Assembly: GCA_945863605.1 (NCBI GenBank)
Contig: CAMAZP010000004.1
Location: 62,001-126,000 of the forward strand
From: Chitinophaga pinensis
Lineage (GTDB): Bacteria; Bacteroidota; Bacteroidia; Flavobacteriales_D; Crocinitomicaceae
Reading direction: 5' to 3'
Length of the DNA stretch: 64,000 nt
Position 1 is the stretch's first letter. Each line of letters starts with the position of its first letter. The notes under the pieces are model-generated. The model saw nothing but the letters and a program-made list of their open reading frames with translations, ran no database searches and was not told the DNA's origin. Both the position numbers and the translations under genes were made by a program. Below, piece by piece: positions 9,462-18,666 of the stretch.

Positions 9462-11248
9462 TGTTTATGAGACTATCGCAATTTTTTGTTTTATTTCTCT
9501 GCTCATTTATTGCTAAATCTCAAACATTTCCTGAAAATATTAACTTAGATTTAGCACATTTTCCGTTTACATATGGTGTAACTTCTGGTGACCCAACAAT
9601 TGATAGAGTTATCATTTGGACAAGAATTGAGTCGAATCAATCGGAATCTGTTACTTGGCAAATGAGTAAGGACAGTTTATTTTCAACCATTGATCAAATA
9701 GGAACTTTCCTCACTGATAGTCAACGAGATTGGACCGTGAAAGTTGATGTGGAAAATTTGGAAGCTCAAACTAATTACTACTATCGTTTTATTTCGGAAA
9801 CAGGTGAATTTTCTGATGTTGGACATGCTAAAACGGCTCCAATAGCTGATTACGATCATAGTCGTCTTGCAATTATGTCGTGCAGTAGTATTTATTCTGG
9901 ATTTTTCAATGCCTATCAACGAATTGCAGAACGAAAAGATTTAGATTTAATCATTCATGTTGGTGATTATATCTATGATTTTGTTGACGCTGATGAAGAA
10001 GTTAGAGTACCAGATCCATATCCAATTGATCCAATAACTTTGGGAGAATGGAGAGAGAGACATCGTTATTATTTAATGGATCCAAATTTAAGGGCTGCTC
10101 GAAAAGCACATCCATGGATTGTTTTATGGGATAATCACGACGTTGATGGGCAGCCTGGAAATGAATTTGCACCAATTCAAGCTTTTATGGAGTATATACC
10201 TGTTAGATTGCCAAATCCAAACGATTCTTCATTGATTTACAGGAAAATTGAATATGGTTCTTTGATGGATATTTTTGTAACTGATGTGTTATTATACAAA
10301 GGGCAAGATACCCTGGTTGATGGATCATTCAGTATGATAGGTAACGCTCAATACGATTGGTTGACACAAAATTTGAGTACTTCTGATGCAAAATGGAAAT
10401 TATTTCCTATGCAAAATCTAATGGCTGGGTGGAGTATTCAAAACATTCCATCTTTCGTTGGAATTGGGCAAAATGGTGTTTTGGACCCATCTAATTGGGA
10501 TGGCTACGATGGTGATCGTGACCGACTTCTGAATTACATTTCCTCCAATAATATTGATAATGTAGTAGTTTTAAGTGGAGATTCTCATGTTTCAATCGTT
10601 GCAGATTTATCAATTAATCCACAAAATAACTCAGTTTATAATTCACAAACTGGACAAGGAAGTGTTGCTGTAGAATTTTTGCCAACTAGTATTACAAGAG
10701 GTAATTTTGATGAAATGGGTTTTGGTTGGGCGATAGGAATTGTAACTCCAATAATGGAAGCTGAAAATCCAAATCATATTTTTATGAATTTGATTGATCA
10801 CGGGTATGGTTTATTAGATGTTAAACAAGATTCTTGTGTGGCTGAATTATGGTATTCTGAAATATTAAATGCTTCAAATACTGAAGATTTTGAAAGGGGT
10901 TATGTTGTTAAAGATGGTGAAAATCACTGGAAAAGAAATTATACTACTGAACCTACACCACCAAAATCAGATGAAATAGTTGCGATTAACCAAAGCGAAA
11001 AGTTCGATTTTAAACTTTATCCAAATCCTGCAAAAAAAATAATCGAAATCGAAAATAATACGAATCAAAAAATTAAATCAGTTAATTTAATTTCACCTGA
11101 TGGTAAGGAAAGTAAATCACTAAAATTGAATAATGAAACTTCAAACATTCAAAAATATTCAATAATGGAATTTGTGAAAGGAATATATACGTTGAAAATT
11201 GAGACTAATAAAGAAGTTTACCTTTCTAAACTAGTCATAATCGAATAA
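9461..11248 (+). CDS. phoD: PhoD-like alkaline phosphatase with T9SS sorting domain
   Basis: The 595-residue product has a signal peptide (…FIAKSQ, about residue 21). A PhoD N-terminal beta domain follows ('FTYGVTSGDPTIDRVIIWTRI'). The metallophosphatase core has 'LAIMSCSSIYSGFFNAYQRI', 'LIIHVGDYIYDF', 'WIVLWDNHDVDG' and 'VVLSGDSHVS'. The Cys in the SCSS segment corresponds to the iron-ligating Cys of PhoD enzymes. The C-terminal 'FKLYPNPAKKIIEIEN' region is a T9SS sorting signal. PhoD enzymes release phosphate from mono- and diesters and are classic phosphate-starvation proteins. Translation begins within the stop codon of the upstream phosphodiesterase. A second ATG two codons in (9467) is an equally possible start. 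Confidence 0.88.
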   Translation: MFMRLSQFFVLFLCSFIAKSQTFPENINLDLAHFPFTYGVTSGDPTIDRVIIWTRIESNQSESVTWQMSKDSLFSTIDQIGTFLTDSQRDWTVKVDVENLEAQTNYYYRFISETGEFSDVGHAKTAPIADYDHSRLAIMSCSSIYSGFFNAYQRIAERKDLDLIIHVGDYIYDFVDADEEVRVPDPYPIDPITLGEWRERHRYYLMDPNLRAARKAHPWIVLWDNHDVDGQPGNEFAPIQAFMEYIPVRLPNPNDSSLIYRKIEYGSLMDIFVTDVLLYKGQDTLVDGSFSMIGNAQYDWLTQNLSTSDAKWKLFPMQNLMAGWSIQNIPSFVGIGQNGVLDPSNWDGYDGDRDRLLNYISSNNIDNVVVLSGDSHVSIVADLSINPQNNSVYNSQTGQGSVAVEFLPTSITRGNFDEMGFGWAIGIVTPIMEAENPNHIFMNLIDHGYGLLDVKQDSCVAELWYSEILNASNTEDFERGYVVKDGENHWKRNYTTEPTPPKSDEIVAINQSEKFDFKLYPNPAKKIIEIENNTNQKIKSVNLISPDGKESKSLKLNNETSNIQKYSIMEFVKGIYTLKIETNKEVYLSKLVIIE

Positions 11249-11251
11249 AAA

Positions 11252-11265
11252 CTATTTATAAATAG
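11252..11265. terminator. Palindrome between convergent genes, possible weak terminator
   Basis: CTATTTATAAATAG is a perfect 14-bp palindrome in the 30-bp gap between the converging phoD-like gene and the hypothetical gene on the - strand. It is A/T-only apart from its ends and has no flanking T-run of note, so its strength as a terminator is doubtful. Confidence 0.3.
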
Positions 11266-11278
11266 ATTCGAAATTAGA

Positions 11279-11683
11279 TTATTTGATTACAACATTTGAG
11301 AACTTTAATTCAGTAAGTTCATTTGTAATTTTTCCGTTGTGATCCTTTTTAAATACATACAAGCCTTTATTTGCTGCATCTTTTAAAGAACCAGTTATAG
11401 TCTCGTTTGGTTTTAATACAAAAGAGAAAGTATACTCGGAATTTGTGCAAGTTGAACAAATACCATCATAATAAGCATCAGTGTGAAACAAAATTGTTTT
11501 TTGTTCTGAACTTGTGTTTTTGATTTCTAAAACTTCGTACTCATAACCATATTTTCGATTCGATTTTTCAGTTATTTTTTGCGGAGTAGTTTTGATTAAA
11601 ATTTCTTCAAATTTATGAGAAGTCTGTCCATAAAAAAAAGATGATAAACTGACAAAAAGGGAGATTGATAGTATTTTGTTCAT
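11279..11683 (-). CDS. Small secreted protein of unknown function
   Basis: I choose the ATG at 11683, giving 134 residues. The frame is open to 11788, but the internal Met begins a clean signal peptide (MNKILSISLFVSLSSFFYGQ), and a perfect -7 element (11698-11705) lies just upstream and would be inside the longer version. The mature part is about 114 residues, probably all-beta, with a conserved-looking 'GICSTCTNSEYTFSF' Cys pair. It is predicted to be periplasmic or outer-membrane associated. I do not recognise the family. It converges on phoD and is separated by 147 bp from sbcC behind it, so it is probably a single-gene transcript. Confidence 0.6.
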   Translation of the reverse strand: MNKILSISLFVSLSSFFYGQTSHKFEEILIKTTPQKITEKSNRKYGYEYEVLEIKNTSSEQKTILFHTDAYYDGICSTCTNSEYTFSFVLKPNETITGSLKDAANKGLYVFKKDHNGKITNELTELKFSNVVIK

Positions 11684-11697
11684 GTTTTTAGTTTTAG

Positions 11698-11705
11698 CAA
11701 ATATA
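11698..11705 (-). promoter_or_regulatory. -7 promoter element for the small secreted protein
   Basis: On the - strand this reads TATATTTG, a full TAnnTTTG match ending 14 bases before the chosen ATG at 11683. It decides between the two possible starts of that gene. Confidence 0.5.
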
Positions 11706-11830
11706 AATATAATTTTATTTGAAGTTGTAGTTTTTTTTAAGATTAAAATACCTAAATATAATTTTAATTGCAAAAAAAAAATCAACATTAGATCAATGCT
11801 TCAATAAATTTAAAGCATTTAGAAAAATAA

Positions 11831-14800
11831 TCACTCAATTTCTATCTTGCTGTAGCCTCCTCCTGTATTTGTCAATTTGATTTTTGCTCCGATTCGGTCT
11901 TTCAGCTCGCCCACGTGGGAAATAATTCCGATGGATTTGTTGTTTTTGTGCTGCATTTCTTCCAAAATTGTGATTGCCTGATCGAGCGATTCTGGATCGA
12001 GGGTTCCAAATCCTTCGTCGATGAATAAAGACTCAATGTTGACGTTTTTCGCTGCCAAATCAGATAATCCAAAAGCTAGTGCCAAGCTCAATTTGAAGGT
12101 TTCACCACCTGAAAGCGAACTCACCGAACGTCGTGTATTACCCATGTGCGTATCAATAACTTGTAAGGAAGTAGATTCGTTTCGCTGCGGAATAGCCAAT
12201 AAATAACGGTCGGAAAAACTTTTCAATCGATCATTTCCAAAAGTAATTAACTGACTCAAAGTTAAATCTTGAACGAAATCGGAGAAGCGTTTACCAGAGC
12301 TATCGCCAATCAATTTATTCATTGTCGTCCACAAATCGAGGTCTTTGTTTAGTAATTCTAATGTCGCTAAACTATTTGCTAAACGTGACTTCGCCTCATT
12401 ATTGGTTTCAATTTGCTTACGATTGGCACCAATAGATTCTGAAATAACTTGGATGTTTTCTTCCAATTCTTTTACCAAAAGTTCGAGTTGCTCCTGGGTT
12501 TGCGACAAATCATCTTTCGATTGATTATCAACTAATTCTGAATGAATACGAACTTTTTCTTGTTCTAATTTCGCTTTTTGAATGTCTAGCTGACTTATTT
12601 TTGTTCGAATCGCTTCGGCATCATTAACAGTAAGTAGATGCTGTTCAAATTCTTCTAAAGAATGTATTGACTTTATACTTAAATCGGAAAGTAATTTTTC
12701 TAAATTCACTTGATGTTCGTTGTTTAAAGTAGATAAATCCTTGTTCTTTGATGTCGTTTCTTCGAGGCAAGTAGTTAAATTCAGTGCGTTTTCCGTCCAA
12801 TTTTTCAAGTAATTTGCGACTTCCTTTTCAATATTAGAACCAGCATATAATTTGCTTCGTTCAGCTGTAGTCTGTTCCAATTCTTTTTTAAATTGCTCAC
12901 ATTCCATGAGCTGTGAAAGAATTTCTTTCAAAATAGATTGTATCCGTAATTGTCTTTCTAAGCTTTCTAATTCTAACAAACGTGTTGAAATTTGCTCTAG
13001 ATTTTGCTCCCATACTTTTAACTCCTCCTCAAAATTCCAAGATAATTGCTCGCAAGCGCTTCTAATTTCTTGTTCTATTTTCTCAAACTGAGAACGATTT
13101 TCTTGAATTTCTTGTTGTTTAGTTAAAATTGAATTTTGAGCTAATTCTTTAGCAGTGCTGAGTTTAGTTTGTTCGCTTTCAATAGATTTAAGTTCATTTA
13201 GTAAATTTTCCAGTTGGGTTTCCAATGCATCCAATAGACGTTCTTCATAAGCAACAGCAAAAGGGTGTTCCAACCCACCACACAAAGGACAAGGTTCGTT
13301 TTCGACTAGATGTTTTCGGAGCTCTTCCAAACTTCGCTCTGTTTTTAGTTGATCGACTTCTTTTCTTTTACTTTCTAGCTTAGGTTGTAAATTTTTAAGG
13401 CGAGCAATCAAATCTTTTTGTTGCGCATCATTAACTTGCCTCGAAGTTGATAAATCCAAAATTTCTTTCTCTAATTTTTGATTTTGATAAGTTTGTAAAT
13501 TGTAAATATTTTTATTCTTAATCAGTACATTAACTATGTTTAACTCATCTTTTAATTGATATTTTTTTGAAGCAATTGCAGTTGAATCTGATAAATTTAA
13601 GCGCTTTGCAAAAGTGTTAATTTTTGCGATTTCTTGATGAATAAAATCTGTATTTTGGTTTGATTTCTCAATTTCAAATTGTTCATTTTTCAATCTCTGG
13701 AGTGCATCAGATAGTTGACGATTGAAATTATCAACTTGATTTTCTAATTGTAATTCTTTGGCCTGAAATGCTAGAATTTGTTGTTTAAAAGCGTTTAATT
13801 TCGTTTCAAAATCTTTTTCTAAAATACTATTATTCAATAATTTACTTACACTTACCAAAAGTGATTGTTGTTCTGATTTTAAAGTAATTTCTCGGCCTTG
13901 TAAATATTCCAAACGTGATTGAAGTTCCAACTTTGTTTTTTCTTGTAAACGAATCGCTCGGTACTCATTTTGAAAAGGCGCTAATTCAATGTGTTTGTTG
14001 AGTTTTTGTTTTTCAGGTTCTATAAGTTCAAGTTTACTTGCAAATTCTATCCATTCTTCTTGATTCTTCAAACTTTCAGCTGTCAGTTTTTGAATTTTCG
14101 TTTTAACTTCTAACAAGTTTTTAGAAAGGTCTTGTTCCGCTTTTAACTGTAAGCGTTTAGGTTCGTTATCAGTAATAAACTGTTGTAATTCAAGCTCTTG
14201 TTCTTCTGATAAAATTATTATTTCACCCATTTTAAACTTTTGGTCTTCAACTGCTTTTTTGCTTACAACATACCTTTCAAAGACTTTCATTCCAATCGTT
14301 CGGTAAATTTCAGAACCCGTGATTTTTTCCAACAATTTATTACGATCGTCTTTTCCAGCGAGTAATAACTTTGAAAATTGACCTTGCGCCAATATTAACG
14401 ACTGAACAAATTGGTCGTAGCTTAAACCAATTGTTTCTTCGTTTTTAGCTGGAACTGACTCAATTCCATCAAATAAAATTTCACCAGTTTCTTCATTAGT
14501 TAACTCTTGCTTTCTTTCATTTAATGCATTATTTCGATTTCGACTTATTGACCAATGCGATCTGTAAATATTATCACCAACTTTATAAGTTACTTCAGAA
14601 TAACAATCTTCTGTATTCTTGGTCAGAATTATTCCTTCATTCTCAATGACGTTTTTTGTTATTTTCGAATTTCCATTTCTCGGAATGCGGTTGTACAAAG
14701 CCAAGGTAATTGCATCTAAAATGGTCGATTTTCCAGAACCAGTTGGACCAGTAATCACAAATAAACCAGCGTCTGCCAAGATTCCATTCGCAAAATCAAC

Positions 14801-14857
14801 CTCGTGTTCGCCTTTAAGCGAGTGGATATTTTTGAGTTTAACTTTCAGTATTTTCAT
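11831..14857 (-). CDS. sbcC: Exonuclease subunit SbcC
   Basis: The 1008-residue protein has the SMC/Rad50 layout. An N-terminal Walker A ('GPTGSGKST', residues 37-45) is followed by long coiled-coil arms. A zinc hook with 'CPLCGG' lies near residue 522, almost exactly mid-protein. The C-terminal ABC signature is 'SSLSGGETFKLSLALAFG' and Walker B is 'SLFIDEGFGTLDPES'. With SbcD it forms the nuclease that opens DNA hairpins and processes blocked ends. Its start is 9 bases after the sbcD stop, so the two form an operon in the order sbcD-sbcC. Length and all motifs are complete. Confidence 0.97.
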   Translation of the reverse strand: MKILKVKLKNIHSLKGEHEVDFANGILADAGLFVITGPTGSGKSTILDAITLALYNRIPRNGNSKITKNVIENEGIILTKNTEDCYSEVTYKVGDNIYRSHWSISRNRNNALNERKQELTNEETGEILFDGIESVPAKNEETIGLSYDQFVQSLILAQGQFSKLLLAGKDDRNKLLEKITGSEIYRTIGMKVFERYVVSKKAVEDQKFKMGEIIILSEEQELELQQFITDNEPKRLQLKAEQDLSKNLLEVKTKIQKLTAESLKNQEEWIEFASKLELIEPEKQKLNKHIELAPFQNEYRAIRLQEKTKLELQSRLEYLQGREITLKSEQQSLLVSVSKLLNNSILEKDFETKLNAFKQQILAFQAKELQLENQVDNFNRQLSDALQRLKNEQFEIEKSNQNTDFIHQEIAKINTFAKRLNLSDSTAIASKKYQLKDELNIVNVLIKNKNIYNLQTYQNQKLEKEILDLSTSRQVNDAQQKDLIARLKNLQPKLESKRKEVDQLKTERSLEELRKHLVENEPCPLCGGLEHPFAVAYEERLLDALETQLENLLNELKSIESEQTKLSTAKELAQNSILTKQQEIQENRSQFEKIEQEIRSACEQLSWNFEEELKVWEQNLEQISTRLLELESLERQLRIQSILKEILSQLMECEQFKKELEQTTAERSKLYAGSNIEKEVANYLKNWTENALNLTTCLEETTSKNKDLSTLNNEHQVNLEKLLSDLSIKSIHSLEEFEQHLLTVNDAEAIRTKISQLDIQKAKLEQEKVRIHSELVDNQSKDDLSQTQEQLELLVKELEENIQVISESIGANRKQIETNNEAKSRLANSLATLELLNKDLDLWTTMNKLIGDSSGKRFSDFVQDLTLSQLITFGNDRLKSFSDRYLLAIPQRNESTSLQVIDTHMGNTRRSVSSLSGGETFKLSLALAFGLSDLAAKNVNIESLFIDEGFGTLDPESLDQAITILEEMQHKNNKSIGIISHVGELKDRIGAKIKLTNTGGGYSKIEIE

Positions 14858-14866
14858 CGTTTCAAC

Positions 14867-16075
14867 CTATTTCGCATCATAAATTTTTTCCATAATTTCC
14901 TTGAAGGCATTGACCAAATCCGAACGATTAACAATGTTTTCTTCCAAATCCAAACGTTTTTCAAACAATTGCTCCGGCTTGAAATCGGAAACATTTTCTC
15001 CTTCTCCCATAAATGAAGAAGTTCCTAAAATCTTATTGACAAACTCCAATTTTCCTTTAACAATGTCCAATCCATTTTCCGTATCTCGCGAGAGTAAATC
15101 GTCTAATTCTCTGATTGTTTGGATATTTTCGTTTTCTTCTTTTACAATCAATTCAGCTAAATCTGTTAAAGGTGATTGATGTTGATAATTGGCAATTTGC
15201 TCTTTTACTGCTGCGAGCGTTCCTTCAAAAGTGACCAAACGTCTAAATACCGGAATTTCAAGGGTTTCCGTGTTTAGTTTTCCATTTTGAATGTCTAAAA
15301 TAACGACTTGCTTGCGGTCCAATCTCTCGCTGAAACTCAATGAAATCGGTGAACCTGAATAGCGAATATGAGGGAAATCAACGATTTGTGGTTTATGAAT
15401 ATGACCCAAGGCAACATAATCAGGTGCTTCGCTAAAAATCGCAGCTTCAATTCCTGCTTGATTTCCAATTTGGATTTCACGCTCACTTTCCGAAGTTAGT
15501 GCTCCTTGTGCATATAAATGCGCCATTACCACATAATTAAATTCTTGATAATGTTCTGAATAGTAAATATTTACAGTATCAAAATACGCTTTCAAACCTT
15601 CTTTGATTTGTTCCATTTTATCTTCGTAAGATTCTCCTGGGGCAGATTTACGAATGTCTTTATCTCTCAAGAAAGGTACAGCAGCAACAACTACTTTTTC
15701 TTCGTTTTTCTCAATAGGAATAAACAATTCAGAAACAGTTTCAGGTGCGCCACCAATCACTTCAATGTCTAAAAAATGCAGTAATTCTTTGGGTGCATTC
15801 AAAACGTGTGGTGAATCATGATTTCCACCTGTAATTATAATTTTACAATCCAAAGGAATCATTCGTTTGAGGAACTGGTAATATTGCGTCAAGGCAGCTT
15901 GAGACGGATTTGCCTGGTCAAACAAATCGCCCGACATCAATAATATATTTATTGCTTCGCTTTCAATCGTTTGTATTAACCAATTGAAAAACAAATCCAT
16001 ATCTTCATTGAAATCAATTTTTAGTAATTGTTTGCCAATGTGCCAATCGGAAGTGTGTAGAATTTTTAAACTCAT
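14867..16075 (-). CDS. sbcD: Exonuclease subunit SbcD
   Basis: This 402-residue calcineurin-like phosphoesterase is the nuclease partner of SbcC. Metal-binding motifs appear in order: 'SDWHIGKQ' (D10, H12), 'LMSGDLFDQANPS', 'ITGGNHDSPHVL', 'VMAHLY' and 'ALGHIHKPQ'. The remaining C-terminal 150 residues correspond to the capping and SbcC-binding region. It cleaves DNA in a Mn-dependent manner in the complex (family knowledge). The start follows a 58-bp gap after the aldonolactone oxidase gene, which probably contains the sbcDC promoter, although I see no perfect TAnnTTTG there. Confidence 0.96.
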   Translation of the reverse strand: MSLKILHTSDWHIGKQLLKIDFNEDMDLFFNWLIQTIESEAINILLMSGDLFDQANPSQAALTQYYQFLKRMIPLDCKIIITGGNHDSPHVLNAPKELLHFLDIEVIGGAPETVSELFIPIEKNEEKVVVAAVPFLRDKDIRKSAPGESYEDKMEQIKEGLKAYFDTVNIYYSEHYQEFNYVVMAHLYAQGALTSESEREIQIGNQAGIEAAIFSEAPDYVALGHIHKPQIVDFPHIRYSGSPISLSFSERLDRKQVVILDIQNGKLNTETLEIPVFRRLVTFEGTLAAVKEQIANYQHQSPLTDLAELIVKEENENIQTIRELDDLLSRDTENGLDIVKGKLEFVNKILGTSSFMGEGENVSDFKPEQLFEKRLDLEENIVNRSDLVNAFKEIMEKIYDAK

Positions 16076-16133
16076 ATAAATAATACTGTTTTTGTTTTAT
16101 AACATATCAAATAAAGAAAAAGAATTAGTTAAA

Positions 16134-17417
16134 TCATAACCCAAAAACCTTCTTCAGATGATCATTCAAAAAGACGCCATTTGGATCGTGTTTTGTTCTA
16201 ACTTGCAAGAAATCATCGAATTTAGGATAGGCTTTTCTGAAGAAAGCAGCGTCACGCGTATGCATTTTTCCCCAATGTGGACGACCACCAAAATCAACGA
16301 ATAAATCTTCTAAATCTTTGAAATAGCGTTTGTTGTCCATTCCTTTGTAAACATGACTTGCGATGTACGCCGACTTGCGATTATGCGCCGGACTTAAATA
16401 AATATCATCTGCTTGAACGAAACGATGCTCTTGTGGAAAACTGATTCTGTAGTTGTTTTTGTCAATCAATTTCAATAGTTCTTTTACCACATCTTGATAG
16501 CTTTCATATGGAATATTGTACTCCATTTCTGTGAATTTCACATTGCGAACCGTACTGAAAACCTTGTGACTTTGTTGTATTTTTTTCTCGTTGGAAATAA
16601 AGGAACTAATTAGATTAGATATCGTTTTTGAACTCGATGGAATCGTTTTATTGATAGAACACAAAAGTTGTAAAGCCCAGTTTTCCAAAACGATATCGTT
16701 GATAAACGCACTGAATTTTGAAGTAGTTCCTGCTTCTTGGCTCACAATATTGGAACGCTTCGTTTGAGACCATTGGGAATTTGGAATTGAGTAAAATTCA
16801 AAGTGACGGTTTTCATTCACAATCGCGTCTAAATTTGCCAAGACATCACTCAATTTCTCCTTTCTAATATCTAGTTCGAGGTTGTATGCCTCTTTACATC
16901 TTACTTTCATTCGAGTGATAACCCCTAAACTTCCTAGCGATAATTGGGCACATTTAAATTCGTGATAATTATTTTCTTCGTTCAAGGTAACTAATTCTCC
17001 CAAACCGTTTATAAAACTGATTTCTTCCACTTGCGTCCCAACGCTTCCAAGCGTGATTCCTGTTCCGTGTGTACCTGTTGAAATCGCTCCTGCCAAACTT
17101 TGAACATTAATATCGCCCATATTTTCCAGCGCTAAACCATTTTCAGAAAGTAATACACTTAAACGTTTCAATTTTGTTCCAGCCCAAGCAATAGCACGAT
17201 TATTTGGTTCTTTTGAAATCAAACCTTGCATATGATTCAAGCTCAACGAAACACTATTTGTTGCTAACAATGGCGTAAACGAATGATGCGAACCCATTGT
17301 ACGAATAGATTTACCTGAACTTATGGCCTTTTTAATAATCGCTGCAATTTCATCTTCTGTCTTTGGCAACAACACTACTTGTGGAGTCCACTTTACATTT
17401 CCAGCCCAATTTTCCAT
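16134..17417 (-). CDS. D-arabinono-1,4-lactone oxidase-family FAD enzyme
   Basis: The start is taken at 17417, where the ATG overlaps the upstream stop as TAATG. An ATG four codons earlier exists but sits inside that gene. The 427-residue product has a PP-loop FAD-binding domain ('TMGSHHSFTPLLATNSVSL', with a His at the position of covalent FAD attachment in the L-gulono/D-arabinono-lactone oxidase family). It also has 'TGTHGTG' and a C-terminal ALO domain with 'GRPHWGKMHTRDAAFFRK' and 'DPNGVFLNDHL'. Family members oxidise aldonolactones or alditols with O2. The tight pairing with an alanine racemase-fold enzyme suggests a shared pathway. The substrate is unknown. Confidence 0.8.
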   Translation of the reverse strand: MENWAGNVKWTPQVVLLPKTEDEIAAIIKKAISSGKSIRTMGSHHSFTPLLATNSVSLSLNHMQGLISKEPNNRAIAWAGTKLKRLSVLLSENGLALENMGDINVQSLAGAISTGTHGTGITLGSVGTQVEEISFINGLGELVTLNEENNYHEFKCAQLSLGSLGVITRMKVRCKEAYNLELDIRKEKLSDVLANLDAIVNENRHFEFYSIPNSQWSQTKRSNIVSQEAGTTSKFSAFINDIVLENWALQLLCSINKTIPSSSKTISNLISSFISNEKKIQQSHKVFSTVRNVKFTEMEYNIPYESYQDVVKELLKLIDKNNYRISFPQEHRFVQADDIYLSPAHNRKSAYIASHVYKGMDNKRYFKDLEDLFVDFGGRPHWGKMHTRDAAFFRKAYPKFDDFLQVRTKHDPNGVFLNDHLKKVFGL

Positions 17418-18601
17418 TATAAAAAACATTTATTTTCTCCCCGATACGTTGGGACTATTTGTTCAATTTTATTAGCTCTAACCAAAATAAGTTTGTTGAA
17501 TCGCTCGCACAATTCACCAGCTTTTGCGTGACGAAAAAACACTAAATCACCAATTTTTAAAGGTTCTTTTCCAAGGTATTCAAAAGGTGTCTGAACTTCA
17601 CCTGCACCTTCGTTTTTGATCAATTTCATTCCTCTAGGAAGAAAGGGCTGTGGTTGTTTACTAATGTCAGTTGCTCCGGAAGCGATGTACCCACCACCTG
17701 AGGCAGTAAAAATGGAATCAGTTGGTTTTCTAACAATTCGCAAGGCATAAAAAAGGGCAGGTTTGTGTTTGAAATTACTATAATTATCAAATAAATGCGA
17801 TTGATAAAATCCACTTCCGACAGTAATTTCTGTTACACCTTCTTCTTTTAGTGTTGACTCGATACTACCTGTTCCTCCGCCATTTACAAAATCCAAATTG
17901 ATACTATTATCAGACAAAACCTTTAAGCAGGCAGCTCGTCTTTCAGCAATTTCTTTGATGGATTTTGATTTTAAAACACCTATAATTTTATTCATCACAG
18001 CCGTACCTGGAACATTGTCTCCAATACCTGCGATTTGTGCCTCGTAACCCATTAATCCCTTCCATTTAACGTTTGCGAAAGAACTTGAGCTTTGAATCAA
18101 TGATTTTAAATCAGCAGTGTTTTTAATTGATGAACGATAAACACCAAAGTAAATTCCAGGAAAAGTTGAGCTCATATCTACATCTATACAAAGTTTAGCA
18201 TGCGCATTGTATTTAATAGCAATTTCATTCAACAACTCAACGTGTTCTAATTTATCCACCATAAAATAAATGGAGGATACGTGTTTTTCATTCGACAAAA
18301 CTTGTTCAATTAATTCTAATTCGAAGGTAGGATAACCTAAAAGTATATTTGTAAAACCATTTTCAGACAACCAAATTGCTTCTTCTATAGTAAAGGTCAT
18401 CCAACCAAAATAATTCGGCAAATTCTCAAGTAAATAATTCAATACATATCGGCAACGAATTGATTTTGTTGCAATTCTGATATTTCTACCTTTTGATCGT
18501 TTGGCAATTTCTTGGATGTTTTCATCTAAAGCATTCATATCTAAAATCGCAAATGGAGCTTTTAGAGCTTTAAAAATTGAATTTAATACTTTATACTCCA
18601 T
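17417..18601 (-). CDS. Alanine racemase-fold PLP enzyme (amino acid deaminase/aldolase type)
   Basis: The 394-residue protein shows the N-terminal TIM-barrel of fold-type III PLP enzymes. 'KAPFAILDMNALDENI' leads to 'IRIATKSIRC', in which K46 is the likely PLP lysine. The C-terminal 'VFFRHAKAGELCERFNKL' resembles the D-serine dehydratase/D-threonine aldolase-like end, where His and Cys bind a metal ion. Known relatives (COG3616) cleave or deaminate D-beta-hydroxy amino acids. It shares one base with the following FAD oxidase gene, so the two form a two-gene operon. The substrate cannot be assigned from sequence. No D-amino-acid transporter or racemase is nearby. Confidence 0.75.
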   Translation of the reverse strand: MEYKVLNSIFKALKAPFAILDMNALDENIQEIAKRSKGRNIRIATKSIRCRYVLNYLLENLPNYFGWMTFTIEEAIWLSENGFTNILLGYPTFELELIEQVLSNEKHVSSIYFMVDKLEHVELLNEIAIKYNAHAKLCIDVDMSSTFPGIYFGVYRSSIKNTADLKSLIQSSSSFANVKWKGLMGYEAQIAGIGDNVPGTAVMNKIIGVLKSKSIKEIAERRAACLKVLSDNSINLDFVNGGGTGSIESTLKEEGVTEITVGSGFYQSHLFDNYSNFKHKPALFYALRIVRKPTDSIFTASGGGYIASGATDISKQPQPFLPRGMKLIKNEGAGEVQTPFEYLGKEPLKIGDLVFFRHAKAGELCERFNKLILVRANKIEQIVPTYRGENKCFL

Positions 18602-18666
18602 TCGTTTTTATTTTTTGATTGAAGTTACATTTTTTTTCATTCAGTAGACTTGAAAAGATTAAATTC

